From Opitutia bacterium (GTDB lineage Bacteria; Verrucomicrobiota; Verrucomicrobiia; Opitutales; Coraliomargaritaceae): a stretch of 28,736 nucleotides of DNA. How positions within the stretch are numbered: position 1 is the stretch's first letter; each line of letters starts with the position of its first letter. The translations under genes were made by a program, and so were the position numbers. Under the pieces are notes generated by a model, which was given only the letters and a program-made list of their open reading frames with translations, was not told the DNA's origin and made no database searches. Positions 8,753-16,814 of the stretch are shown here, piece by piece. The stretch is from the NCBI GenBank assembly GCA_018663485.1, contig JABJQI010000057.1:1-28736 (forward strand), read 5' to 3'.

Positions 8753-9352
8753 CTAGAAGCTGACCTTGACCGCCTCGCGCTCGCGCTCATCGGTAATCTC
8801 AAACAGCTGCGCTTCGCGAAACCCTAGGACTCCTGAAAATAATACGGCAGGAAACACTTCGCGCTTGGTATTATATGTCATCACCGAGTCGTTGTAGGCC
8901 TGACGTGCAAATGAGACCTTGTTCTCCGTCGAAGTCAGCTCCTCTGTCAGTTGCATCATGTTTTGATTGGCCTTCAAATCTGGATACGATTCCGATAACG
9001 CAAAGAATTTACCCATAGCACCGGTCAGCGCGGTCTCGGCCCCCATCAACTGTTTGATCGCGTCTGGATTGCTCGGGTCGCTCGCCGCTGCCTGGCCAGC
9101 AGAAGCCGCACCATTGCGCGCAGTAATCACCGCCTCCAGCGTCTCGCGCTCATGCGAGAGATAGCCCTTGGCAGTCTCGACTAGATTCGGAATCAAATCA
9201 TAGCGGCGCTTCAGCTGCACATCGATCTGCGCAAATGCATTCTTAAAGCGATTTCGTAAGGTCACCAGACCGTTGTAAATCCCCATCACCCACAATGCCA
9301 TGAAGACAACAAGCAGCACACACACACCCAAAAAAATCAGTCCAATAGTCAT
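8753..9352 (-). CDS. lemA: LemA family protein
   Basis: A single N-terminal membrane anchor (TIGLIFLGVCVLLVVFMALWV) is followed by the all-helical LemA domain, with the hallmark segments YNGLVTLRNRFKNAFAQIDVQ and LKRRYDLIPNLVETAKGY, then FPDLK-like YPDLKANQNM and VMTYNTKREVFPA. I chose the ATG at 9352 (199 aa, normal length). A TTG at 9397 would add 15 polar residues before the anchor and also has no Shine-Dalgarno. It is the first gene of a two-gene unit with the M48 protease. LemA function is poorly defined; paired proteases suggest a scaffold or substrate-presentation role. Confidence 0.9.
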   Translation of the reverse strand: MTIGLIFLGVCVLLVVFMALWVMGIYNGLVTLRNRFKNAFAQIDVQLKRRYDLIPNLVETAKGYLSHERETLEAVITARNGAASAGQAAASDPSNPDAIKQLMGAETALTGAMGKFFALSESYPDLKANQNMMQLTEELTSTENKVSFARQAYNDSVMTYNTKREVFPAVLFSGVLGFREAQLFEITDEREREAVKVSF

Positions 9353-9519
9353 AATAACAGTATTTAAATTAACAGAGTCTCCAGCTGCAGCCGGCAAGAA
9401 TAACGCTTATAGTGACGATAAAAAGGCAGCACTAGACAGGAAGATTATAAAATGAAGCGGACTGCAGGCATTTGCAAGTTTGAGTTGAAGCCGAACCTCA
9501 CCTGCCATTAACTCGCGAC

Positions 9520-10704
9520 ATGTCTACCATCGGCACACCTTTTACATCTACGGCAATTAAAGTGCTGCTTTGCGGCTCAGGCGAACTGGGCAAAGAAGTC
9601 GCGATTGAACTGCAGCGCTACGGCATCGAAGTCATTGCCGTCGATGCGTATGCTAATGCGCCTGCCATGCAAGTGGCCGATCGTTCACATGTTATCTCCA
9701 TGCTCGACGGCGACGCACTACGCGCCGTGATCGAAGCAGAGAAGCCCGACCTCGTGGTGCCCGAAGTCGAGGCCATCGCGACCGATGCACTTGCTGCAAT
9801 TGAGAAGGAAGGCCTAGCAACAATCATTCCCACCGCTCGGGCCACCCAACTCACGATGAACCGCGAGGGCATTCGCCGCCTCGCAGCCGAAGAACTGGGC
9901 CTCCTCACCTCGCCGTATCAATTTGCCGACACGTTGGACGACTTCACCGCTGCGATTCACGCAATTGGTATGCCCTGCGTGATCAAGCCAATCATGAGCT
10001 CCTCTGGTAAGGGTCAGAGCGTGGTGAAAACAGAAGCCGACATCGAAGTATCGTGGAATTACGCCCAAGCAGGCGGCCGCGCTGGCAAGGGTAAGGTCAT
10101 CGTCGAAGGATTTGTCGATTTCGACTACGAGATCACCCTACTCACCGTGCGCCACGTCGATGGCACCAGCTTTTGTGCGCCGATCGGCCACATTCAAGTC
10201 GATGGCGACTACCGCGAATCCTGGCAACCGCAAGCCATGAGCGACGCCGCACTTAAGAGCGCTCAGCAAATGGCCGAAGCCGTGACTAGCAACCTCGGCG
10301 GCTATGGACTGTTCGGTGTCGAGCTCTTCGTCAAGAACGACACCGTGATCTTTAGCGAAGTTTCCCCACGACCGCACGATACAGGGATGGTCACCATGAT
10401 CTCGCAGGACTTAACCCAATTTGCACTTCATGCCCGCGCCATTCTGGGATTTCCGATCCCCAGTATTCGCCAATTTGGCCCCTGCGCCTCATCGGTGATT
10501 CTGGTCGAAGGCAAATCGGAGCAGGTCAGCTTCGGCAATCTGCAACAAGCACTCAGCGAACCCGACACAAAGCTACGCCTGTTCGGCAAGCCAGCGGTCA
10601 ACGGCAAGCGGCGTATGGGCGTGGCCCTAGCCCGCGCCGAGACGATCGATGCCGCTCGCGCTAAAGCCTGCCGCGCATCGAGCGCCGTGGATGTGCAATT
10701 GTAG
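9520..10704 (+). CDS. purT: Formate-dependent phosphoribosylglycinamide formyltransferase
   Basis: Cytosolic ATP-grasp enzyme of purine synthesis making formyl-GAR from GAR, formate and ATP, an alternative to the folate-dependent PurN. The 394-aa product has the N-terminal GSGELGKEVAIELQRYG Rossmann-like motif, VPEVEAIATDAL, the ATP-grasp core (CVIKPIMSSSGKGQS, EGFVDFDYEITLL), metal-binding GLFGVELFVK and SEVSPRPHDTGMVT, and the C-terminal FGKPAVNGKRRMGVALA. It is transcribed alone, divergent from lemA with a 167-bp gap. A bidirectional hairpin terminator separates it from convergent menB. Confidence 0.97.
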   Translation: MSTIGTPFTSTAIKVLLCGSGELGKEVAIELQRYGIEVIAVDAYANAPAMQVADRSHVISMLDGDALRAVIEAEKPDLVVPEVEAIATDALAAIEKEGLATIIPTARATQLTMNREGIRRLAAEELGLLTSPYQFADTLDDFTAAIHAIGMPCVIKPIMSSSGKGQSVVKTEADIEVSWNYAQAGGRAGKGKVIVEGFVDFDYEITLLTVRHVDGTSFCAPIGHIQVDGDYRESWQPQAMSDAALKSAQQMAEAVTSNLGGYGLFGVELFVKNDTVIFSEVSPRPHDTGMVTMISQDLTQFALHARAILGFPIPSIRQFGPCASSVILVEGKSEQVSFGNLQQALSEPDTKLRLFGKPAVNGKRRMGVALARAETIDAARAKACRASSAVDVQL

Positions 10705-10780
10705 GAGAGGGACGAGCTCTGCCTCGTCCGCATTCAGAATGCCACTGAATATCGCGGAGTCACCCGCGCGCTACAACTCC
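10704..10780. repeat. Partial REP-like element after purT
   Basis: Starting within the purT stop codon, a 7-bp stem GGACGAG (10710-10716) / CTCGTCC (10723-10729) encloses the loop CTCTGC, followed by GCATTC. This matches the 5' half of the window's dispersed element family (GGAGGG-stem-CTCYGY-stem-CCGCA). A degenerate right half ending ACAACTCC may extend to about 10780. The right boundary is uncertain. Confidence 0.5.
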
Positions 10781-10845
10781 TCGTCGCACATTACGACCTA
10801 CCCTACGTGGCACTGGCTTTGTGCTGGAATAGAATACTGAACAGC

Positions 10846-10869
10846 AAAAGCGACAATTGTGTCGCTTTT
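10846..10869. terminator. Bidirectional terminator between purT and menB
   Basis: A perfect palindromic arrangement, AAAAGCGACA-ATTG-TGTCGCTTTT, gives a 6-bp GC-containing stem flanked by A and T runs on both sides, so it can terminate both convergent transcripts. It lies 142 bp after the purT stop and 10 bp after the menB stop. Confidence 0.8.
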
Positions 10870-10878
10870 ACTTTCCCA

Positions 10879-11712
10879 CTAAGGAAGCCAAGGATATTTC
10901 CTGAAATTGGGAGCGCGCTTTTCGTTCCAGGACTTGCGGCCTTCTTCGCCCTCTTCGGTGAGATAGTAAAGCATCGTCGCATTACCTGCGAGTTCTTGTA
11001 AGCCTTGTTGACCATCGACATCGGCATTAAACGCCGACTTGAGGCAACGAATCGAAAGTGGGCTATGATTCATCACTTGCTGCGCCCATTCAAATCCTTC
11101 GGCTTCGAGTTGCTCGTAAGGTACTACCTTATTGACCAAGCCCATATCCATCGCTTCCTGCGCATTATATTGACGGCACAAATACCAAATCTCGCGCGCC
11201 TTTTTGTGGCCGACGATACGCGCCAAATAACTCGAACCAAAACCACCGTCAAAGCTACCAACCTTTGGTCCAGTCTGACCAAATACCGCATTGTCCGCCG
11301 CAATCGTCATATCGCACACCACGTGCAAGACATGACCGCCGCCTACCGCAAAGCCAGCCACCAGAGCGATCACGACCTTCGGCATCGAACGAATTAACTT
11401 CTGCAAATCGAGCACGTTCAGGCGCGGCACACCATCTTTGCCTATATAGCCGCCCTCTTTATGGCCGCGAATCTTTTGATCACCGCCCGCACAAAATGCG
11501 AACTTGCCGTCTGTCTGTGGATTGAATCCAGTTAACAACACGACACCGATTGAGGTATCTTCACGCGCATCCGTGAAGGCCTCGATCATTTCGGATACCG
11601 TATCCGGCGTAAATGCGTTGCGACGATGCGGGCGGTTGATCGTCACCTTCGCAACACCATCACACTTTTCATAAATTATCTCTTCAAACTCGCGGACTTT
11701 TTTCCAATTCAT
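10879..11712 (-). CDS. menB: 1,4-dihydroxy-2-naphthoyl-CoA synthase
   Basis: Crotonase-fold enzyme closing the second ring of menaquinone: o-succinylbenzoyl-CoA to DHNA-CoA. The 277-aa sequence shows the MenB pattern EIIYEKCDGVAKVTINRP, NAFTPDTV, FCAGGDQKIRG, the long disordered-loop region GGYIGKDGVPRLNVLD, VAGFAVGGGHVLHVVCD (oxyanion hole), FGQTGPKVGSFDGGFGSSYLAR, and a C-terminal GRKSWNEKRAPNFRKYPWLP typical of the family. No other men gene is in the window. It could share a transcript with the upstream tolB-like gene, but the 207-bp gap argues for its own promoter. Confidence 0.96.
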   Translation of the reverse strand: MNWKKVREFEEIIYEKCDGVAKVTINRPHRRNAFTPDTVSEMIEAFTDAREDTSIGVVLLTGFNPQTDGKFAFCAGGDQKIRGHKEGGYIGKDGVPRLNVLDLQKLIRSMPKVVIALVAGFAVGGGHVLHVVCDMTIAADNAVFGQTGPKVGSFDGGFGSSYLARIVGHKKAREIWYLCRQYNAQEAMDMGLVNKVVPYEQLEAEGFEWAQQVMNHSPLSIRCLKSAFNADVDGQQGLQELAGNATMLYYLTEEGEEGRKSWNEKRAPNFRKYPWLP

Positions 11713-11919
11713 ACCAACCAGATAGGACGGGTTTTAACCGAAAAGCAACGTCACTGTTCTACAACCTAAGTAACTTAGTGACTGCGAAAATTATTACCCG
11801 CGTCATCACTTGCTGTGGCTTGAAGATAAACAATCCGCTCGAATACCGCTGCGCAAGCGCAGACGACATTGAGCCATATACCTACAATGACCGATTGTGA
11901 CAACTTCTTAGTATTACAA

Positions 11920-13116
11920 TTAATACGCGAAACTAGCGGAGTAGGCATCACCAAAGTCTGGCACGTGCAGCGAACTAACTTTTTTGCTTTCAGTATCTAG
12001 CAACATCAGGCGCATTCGCCCGTTTTGACGCTGTGTGAACACCAAATGACGACCATCATTCATCCATGTCGGCTCAACCGCAGACTGTGACGCGGTGGTC
12101 AAAATCTTGCTTGAGCGAGTCTTAAAATCATACAGCGCGATCTGAAAACCACCGCTCACTGCTGCAGTAAAGGCGATCAAGTTCTCGTTAATCGGGTTCC
12201 ATGTCGGCTCAGAGCAATAACTACTGACATTGGTCGGGATGCGACGCATCGGTCCGCCATTTGCAGACATCTCATAAATCTGAGGCTTGCCCCGCACATC
12301 CGAAGTAAAGGCCAAACGACGACCATCCGGAGACCATGTCGGCGAGGTTTCTAAGCTTTTATTGGTCGTCAAACGGCGCGGCTTCTTGTTTATCGATTCA
12401 GCCACAAAAATCTCTGCGTTACCGGAACTTGTTAACGACATCGCAATACTCCGCCCATTCGGACTATACTCACCACCAGAGTTCGTGCCCTTATATGTCG
12501 CCACTGGGATCTTGCGACCACTCTGCAGATCAATCATATAAATATCTGGGAAACCTGTTTTATAATAAGTCGTATAGAGCAGCTTGCTGCCATCTGGCGA
12601 CCAATTAGGTCCAGTCAACAATGCACGATCCGCAGTTAACGGACGCACACGATTAAACAACAGGTCACTTGTATATACCTCGGATATGCCACGCTGCTTA
12701 CCAATAAAGGCCAACTTACCCGCAAAGAACCCCTTGACATGCAAAGTTGCCTCAACCGCCAGGTCGCAGGCGCGAAGGGTGGCGTTTTGCAAGTCGCGCC
12801 CCGGTACCACGCGGCGCAACTGTTCCTGCGCAGGCTGACCAGAGTTAATCGTGAGCGTCACCGACGAACCACTAGCACGCTCGATTTGAAAAATGTAAGC
12901 TGCCTTCGACGCTGTCGTCAGCGTATAAGCGCCATGCAAAGCAAACGCTCGTCGTGCCAACTTCGCAAGCGCGGCATCTGTGCTGTCGACTGCGATACCC
13001 AAACGCCCCTCACCTTGACGAACCGCATCGCCAATATCAATCACCTGCGCCGAAACGGCACTCGTCAGTAAAGAAAACAAAGCAATAAGAAACAAAAGAT
13101 GATGAAACATACGCAT
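11920..13116 (-). CDS. tolB: TolB-like periplasmic beta-propeller protein
   Basis: From the ATG at 13116 the protein begins with a signal peptide (MRMFHHLLFLIALFSLLTSA, predicted cleavage after VSA at residue 23). A TolB N-terminal-like domain follows (about 24-150), then repeated propeller blades with the TolB/PD40 signatures NWSPDGSKLLYTTYYKTGFPDIY, TWSPDGRRLAFTSDVRGKPQIYEM and WNPINENLIAFTAAVSGGFQIALYD. TolB works with Pal in outer-membrane constriction; pal, tolA, tolQ and tolR are not adjacent, so the Tol role is inferred. The start is ambiguous: a GTG at 13164 extends it by 16 residues, while AGG seven bases before the ATG at 13110 would support MFHHLL. I prefer 13116 for its charged n-region. 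Confidence 0.82.
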   Translation of the reverse strand: MRMFHHLLFLIALFSLLTSAVSAQVIDIGDAVRQGEGRLGIAVDSTDAALAKLARRAFALHGAYTLTTASKAAYIFQIERASGSSVTLTINSGQPAQEQLRRVVPGRDLQNATLRACDLAVEATLHVKGFFAGKLAFIGKQRGISEVYTSDLLFNRVRPLTADRALLTGPNWSPDGSKLLYTTYYKTGFPDIYMIDLQSGRKIPVATYKGTNSGGEYSPNGRSIAMSLTSSGNAEIFVAESINKKPRRLTTNKSLETSPTWSPDGRRLAFTSDVRGKPQIYEMSANGGPMRRIPTNVSSYCSEPTWNPINENLIAFTAAVSGGFQIALYDFKTRSSKILTTASQSAVEPTWMNDGRHLVFTQRQNGRMRLMLLDTESKKVSSLHVPDFGDAYSASFAY

Positions 13117-13356
13117 ACCTAATAAATAGTCGCAGGCTAGCAAGAACCGCAAACGCAAATCCACTTCAACAAATATTTATTTAATCATTTAGACACACAC
13201 CAAAGTTCAGAGGCTAGACCTGTTTATTAAGCTAGGACGGAGATCCGACTGCGCATTCTTAAAAAAATCCACCCTTTCGCCAATATTTCTTCGATTCGTG
13301 TTGAGTCGCAGCCAGAGAGTTTCACTCTGACAATTTCCTTTTAACCAAAACATAAA

Positions 13357-14427
13357 GTGGACACAGAAAGTATCAAAGCAGCTCTTAAGACGGTCAAATT
13401 CCCAGGATTTAGCCGTGACATCATCTCCTTCGGCCTCGTCAGAGACGTCGACCTAAAAGATGGCGAGGCCCTGATCGGCGTCGAAATCACGACGGCTGAT
13501 ACGAAAATCCCCGAGCAGATCGCTGCCGACATTAAGTCGGTCATCGGTGTACTCGAAGGCATACAGGACGTCAAAGTCCGCATGGAAATTTCCCAACCAA
13601 AGAATCAGCCAAGCCCAAGCGGCGGAGCCAACGGCAACACGCCGACTAACAGCGCTGCCATGCAGAAGGTGAAATACGCCATCGCTGTCGCCAGCGGTAA
13701 GGGCGGCGTCGGCAAGTCCACCGTCACCGTGAACCTCGCCTGCGCACTGCAACGCCTGCTCGCAGCAGACGGCCAGGCTGGCGTCGGCATTATGGATTGT
13801 GACATTTATGGCCCATCCATCCCTTTGATGCTCGGCGCCTGCGGACGCCCAGAAATCGAGAACGACTTAATCCTACCATTGGAAAATTTCGGCGTGCGCA
13901 CCATGTCGATGGGATTCCTAGTAGACGAGGACACTCCAGTCGTCTGGCGTGGCCCAATGATCATGAAGACTATTCAACAGTTCGCGCAAAACGTGAATTG
14001 GGGTGAATTAGAAATTCTCGTCGTCGATCTGCCGCCAGGCACTGGCGATGCACAGCTCTCTCTCGTGCAAACCATCCCGCTCGACGGCGCAGTGATCGTG
14101 ACAACCCCTCAGCCGGCGGCATCCAATGTGGCTCGCCGCGGTGCGCGCATGTTTGAAAAGGTCAACGTGCCCTATCTCGGCGTAGTCGAGAACATGAGCT
14201 ACCTCGAAAACGCAGACGGCACACGCCAACAGCTATTTGGTGAAGGCGGTGGCGCAAGCACCGCAAACGGCCTTGGAACCCCACTTTTGGGAGAAATACC
14301 TATCGATCCCTCGATCCGTATCGGTTGCGACAACGGTATTCCGATTGTCGTCAGCGAGCCCGAATCATTGGCAGCAAAAGAATTCTTCAAAATCGCCCGC
14401 CAGATCATCGAACAATTGAACGCATAA
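13357..14427 (+). CDS. mrp: Mrp/ApbC family P-loop ATPase (iron-sulfur cluster carrier)
   Basis: Cytosolic ParA/MinD-superfamily ATPase that transfers Fe-S clusters to apo-proteins. It starts with GTG at 13357; no ATG is available before the conserved N-terminus. Residues 1-80 form a MIP18/DUF59-like domain (KFPGFSRDIISFGLV). The deviant Walker A is ASGKGGVGKSTVTVNLACAL, followed by GIMDCDIYGPSIPLML, the Mrp signature DLPPGTGDAQLSL, and TTPQPAASNVARRGARMFEKV. The C-terminal CxxC (normally after VENMSY, as in CxxCG) is absent: the segment reads VENMSYLENADGTRQQLFGEGG. The CxxC Cys bridge a cluster in studied homologues, so cluster binding here may differ. It is divergent from the tolB-like gene. 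Confidence 0.92.
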   Translation: MDTESIKAALKTVKFPGFSRDIISFGLVRDVDLKDGEALIGVEITTADTKIPEQIAADIKSVIGVLEGIQDVKVRMEISQPKNQPSPSGGANGNTPTNSAAMQKVKYAIAVASGKGGVGKSTVTVNLACALQRLLAADGQAGVGIMDCDIYGPSIPLMLGACGRPEIENDLILPLENFGVRTMSMGFLVDEDTPVVWRGPMIMKTIQQFAQNVNWGELEILVVDLPPGTGDAQLSLVQTIPLDGAVIVTTPQPAASNVARRGARMFEKVNVPYLGVVENMSYLENADGTRQQLFGEGGGASTANGLGTPLLGEIPIDPSIRIGCDNGIPIVVSEPESLAAKEFFKIARQIIEQLNA

Positions 14428-14550
14428 TATTTGCTTAAAACTGCATTGTTTTGATTTTTGAACTAGCCACCAAAGGCCATGCCCCTATGTTTCATGGCAT
14501 ATCGTTCACCCCAAGGCAAATTGCCTGTAATGACTAAGGATAAAAAAAAT

Positions 14551-14769
14551 ATGTCACCCACAACCATCGACGCGAAACCCTCTACAGGCTTCGCAGAACG
14601 TTCCAGCTTGTATCAAGAATTCCTCGCAGAGCGCGAAGAAATCCTTCGCCACAAATGGATCGAATCGGAGAAAAAGGGTAAAGATATTGGTTTCGAACGG
14701 GCTCTACTCGACTGGATTCGAAAGCATCGCGAAAACTGGCGGAATGAGCGATCGCCCAGAAGAAAATAA
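14551..14769 (+). CDS. Small conserved hypothetical protein (72 aa)
   Basis: Function unknown. The product is soluble and strongly helical and charged, with the core YQEFLAEREEILRHKWIESEKK, then GKDIGFERALLDWIRKHR and a basic tail. I recognise the HKW-x-SE-x5-DIGFE-x-AL-x-DW-x3-H pattern as a widespread small uncharacterised family, but I know no name or role. The ATG at 14551 is chosen because AAGGA lies 10 bases upstream (14536-14540), one of the few plausible Shine-Dalgarno sites in the window. In-frame alternatives exist at 14530 and 14479. It is 123 bp after mrp and has its own terminator. Confidence 0.75.
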   Translation: MSPTTIDAKPSTGFAERSSLYQEFLAEREEILRHKWIESEKKGKDIGFERALLDWIRKHRENWRNERSPRRK

Positions 14770-14775
14770 ACTACA

Positions 14776-14806
14776 AAACCTCAGTGATTCGGCTGAGGTT
14801 TTTTTG
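14776..14806 (+). terminator. Terminator after the 72-aa protein gene
   Basis: Stem AAACCTCAG (14776-14784) / CTGAGGTTT (14793-14801) with loop TGATTCGG is followed by a T-run and GTAG. It lies 7 bp after the stop codon. Confidence 0.88.
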
Positions 14807-14837
14807 TAGGCGGAATGATCGACTACAAAGAGCGATA

Positions 14838-14868
14838 AGGGCGGGGCGACCTCCGCGTCGACCGCATT
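14838..14868. repeat. Partial REP-like element (left half)
   Basis: GGGCGGGGCGAC-CTCCGC-GTCGACCGCA: a G-rich start, a stem of about 6 bp and the CTCCGC loop followed by CCGCA. This is the left half of the element family, without a matching right half before the next copy begins at 14891. Its position is intergenic, between convergent transcription units. Confidence 0.6.
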
Positions 14869-14890
14869 GCCTCAAGTAGGTCTAAATCCG

Positions 14891-14974
14891 TGGAGGGCAA
14901 CGCTCTGTCGTTGCCACCGAGAGACTCAGTGAATCCTGATTTAACTAATGGAAATGACGGAACATTTCCCTCCA
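14891..14974. repeat. Complete REP/MITE-like element, about 84 bp
   Basis: TGGAGGG (14891-14897) and CCCTCCA (14968-14974) form perfect terminal inverted repeats. Just inside the left end is the stem-loop GGCAACG-CTCTGT-CGTTGCC (14896-14915), and the right part reads GACGGAACATTTCCCTCC. This is the same layout as the copies at 17956 and 19835. Confidence 0.7.
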
Positions 14975-14984
14975 CACCCAGGCA

Positions 14985-15013
14985 TAAAAAAACCCGCCTT
15001 TTAAGGCGGGTTT
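14985..15013 (-). terminator. rpmG terminator
   Basis: On the minus strand, AAACCCGCC-TTAAAA-GGCGGGTTT is followed by a T-run and ATGCC: a classic intrinsic terminator, 30 bp after the rpmG stop codon. Confidence 0.9.
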
Positions 15014-15042
15014 CAAAAATAGGGTGCAAACGCAAAACAAGA

Positions 15043-15213
15043 TTAGTTCTTAATTTCGCGGTGCAGTGTGTGGCGACGAAGAAATTTGTTATATTTCTTT
15101 TTCTCGATGCGATCTGGCTGCTGCTTTTTATCGCGGCTGGTCATATAGCGGGATACTGGTTTGCCTTCGGCGCGTGCCTCAGTGCATTCGATCATTACGT
15201 GCTCTCTTGCCAT
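15043..15213 (-). CDS. rpmG: 50S ribosomal protein L33
   Basis: A 56-aa basic protein that is too short for a standard ORF cut-off. It begins MAREHVMIECTEARAEGKPV and continues with SRYMTSRDKK and ERIEKKKYN-like DRIEKKKYNKFLRRHTLHREI, the L33 pattern. Only one Cys (residue 10) is present, so this is a zinc-free (C-minus) type. L33 sits at the large-subunit E site. It is a monocistronic gene with its own terminator. Upstream (15239-15287) is a strong stem-loop in the 5' leader. Confidence 0.93.
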   Translation of the reverse strand: MAREHVMIECTEARAEGKPVSRYMTSRDKKQQPDRIEKKKYNKFLRRHTLHREIKN

Positions 15214-15238
15214 ACTAAAAATTCTCTGTTAAATTTTG

Positions 15239-15287
15239 AAAAAAGAGCGGAAGTTAGGTGCTTCAGAGGTTGAAGCAACTCTTTTTT
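15239..15287 (-). promoter_or_regulatory. Stem-loop in the rpmG upstream region
   Basis: AAAAAAGAG (15239-15247) can pair with CTCTTTTTT (15279-15287), and inside it GCTTCA (15260-15265) pairs with TGAAGC (15271-15276) around GAGGT. It ends 26 bp upstream of the rpmG start. The structure is symmetric, so it could act as a leader structure, an attenuator or a terminator on either strand. No function can be assigned from sequence alone. Confidence 0.4.
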
Positions 15288-15392
15288 CATCTGAATTTCA
15301 ATAAAATCGACCTGACCTGAGCTGAAGATGACTCAACACTTCGATCAAAAATAAACTTTCGCTTCGATTCACCCTATTATTTTGCAATACAT

Positions 15393-15566
15393 ATGACAGT
15401 ACAAGGTTCCACAGGCAACGTCATTGCCGCACTTTGCAACTTCTTCATTCTGAGACTCGGACAACTCCTGCAAGGCCGCCTACTCATCGCCATCGCACAA
15501 TTTGCCCTAGCTGCCGCTCTCTGGTTCGTTCTGCTCGGCCGGAGCAGCCATCTCTGGTACATTTAA
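15393..15566 (+). CDS. Small membrane protein (57 aa)
   Basis: ATG at 15393, MTVQGSTGNVIAALCNFFIL, then RLGQLLQGRLLIAIAQFALA, ALWFVLLG and the end SSHLWYI. Two short hydrophobic stretches flank the GQLLQGR motif. I recognise this as a member of an uncharacterised family of tiny proteins with a GLGQLxQGR turn and a C-terminal HLWSAxDA-like end. Here the protein stops right after HLW, so it lacks the last 6-10 family residues. Role unknown. It is upstream of rpiB in the same direction with a 96-bp gap. A reverse-strand open frame over the same bases has no recognisable content. Confidence 0.65.
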   Translation: MTVQGSTGNVIAALCNFFILRLGQLLQGRLLIAIAQFALAAALWFVLLGRSSHLWYI

Positions 15567-15662
15567 AATGCTGCTTTATTTAAAGGTACATAGACCGATT
15601 CGTATTTCATTAGATTACGTATTGCCCTTATCGTCGCAGCACGCTTTTACTGTTTGCTTCCA

Positions 15663-16106
<444 letters not shown>

Positions 16107-16156
16107 GCCACCTCCACCTTTTCATTTTCACATTTAATCGATACCAAATAATTCTC

Positions 16157-16735
16157 ATGGCAGACAAAAAAACAAAAGACGCAGACAAAGGCGCAGGCCC
16201 AAAAATCCAAGAAACATTCCTCAAGGAGCGTAAAGTCTTTCTTTGGGGTGAAGTCTCGGATAAATCCGCGCGCGACATCACCGAGAAGCTCCTGTACCTC
16301 GAAGCAGACGCTCCGGGTACAGAGATCACCTTCTATATCAACACCCCAGGCGGCTCGATCACAGCTGGCATGGCGGTGTATGACACCATGAAACTGATCA
16401 GCTCACCGATCAAAGTGATCGTCACAGGTATGGCCGCCAGCATGGGCTCTATTTTGCTCTGTGGCGCCGACAAGGGCAACCGCTTCCTCTACCCGCACTC
16501 ACGCGTATTGATTCACCAACCGCTAATTTCGGGCCAAATGGTCGCGGTCGCGGTGGATATTCACATTCAAGCGATGGAAATGGAACGTCTGCGCGACGAG
16601 CTCAATGCAATCCTAGCCGCCAGCTCCGGTCAGAAGCTCGACAAGATCGAGCAAGACACAGATCGCGACTTCTACATGACTGCAAAGGAAGCGATCGCTT
16701 ACGGCCTCGCCGATGCGATTATCGAGAAAATCTAA
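16157..16735 (+). CDS. clpP: ATP-dependent Clp protease proteolytic subunit
   Basis: Serine protease subunit that forms the double heptameric degradation chamber loaded by ClpX or ClpA/C. The 192-aa product has the catalytic Ser in GMAASMGSILL, His in LIHQPL and Asp in EQDTDRDFYMTAKEA. FYINTPGGSITAGMAVYDTM is the oxyanion and substrate-groove region. The sequence after the start is polar and short (MADKKTKDADKGAGPK), as in mature ClpP. The ATG at 16157 has no Shine-Dalgarno; longer in-frame openings overlap rpiB and are not conserved. A strong terminator follows. No clpX is adjacent. Confidence 0.95.
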   Translation: MADKKTKDADKGAGPKIQETFLKERKVFLWGEVSDKSARDITEKLLYLEADAPGTEITFYINTPGGSITAGMAVYDTMKLISSPIKVIVTGMAASMGSILLCGADKGNRFLYPHSRVLIHQPLISGQMVAVAVDIHIQAMEMERLRDELNAILAASSGQKLDKIEQDTDRDFYMTAKEAIAYGLADAIIEKI

Positions 16736-16750
16736 ACGACCTGAAACCTG

Positions 16751-16788
16751 TTTCCAAAGCCCGTCATGATTGGCGGGCTTTTTTGTGG
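16751..16788 (+). terminator. clpP terminator, copy 1 of a 38-bp exact repeat
   Basis: AAGCCCG-TCATGATTGG-CGGGCTT followed by a T-run, 15 bp after the clpP stop. The whole 38-bp block (16751-16788) recurs without a mismatch at 17882-17919. Confidence 0.88.
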
Positions 16789-16814
16789 AATAGCGGCACT
16801 ATCTTAATTGAGAC

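Noticed and set aside
9353..9397. TTG start for LemA
   Set aside because: It adds 15 polar residues before the membrane anchor; family length and anchor position fit the ATG at 9352.
11005..11397. 130-aa plus-strand ORF
   Set aside because: Antisense shadow of menB with no domain features.
11713..11919. Possible attenuator or riboswitch upstream of menB
   Set aside because: Only short competing pairings (GTCACT/AGTGAC, CTAAG/CTTAG, CTGCGC/GCGCAG) are visible, with no known riboswitch motif.
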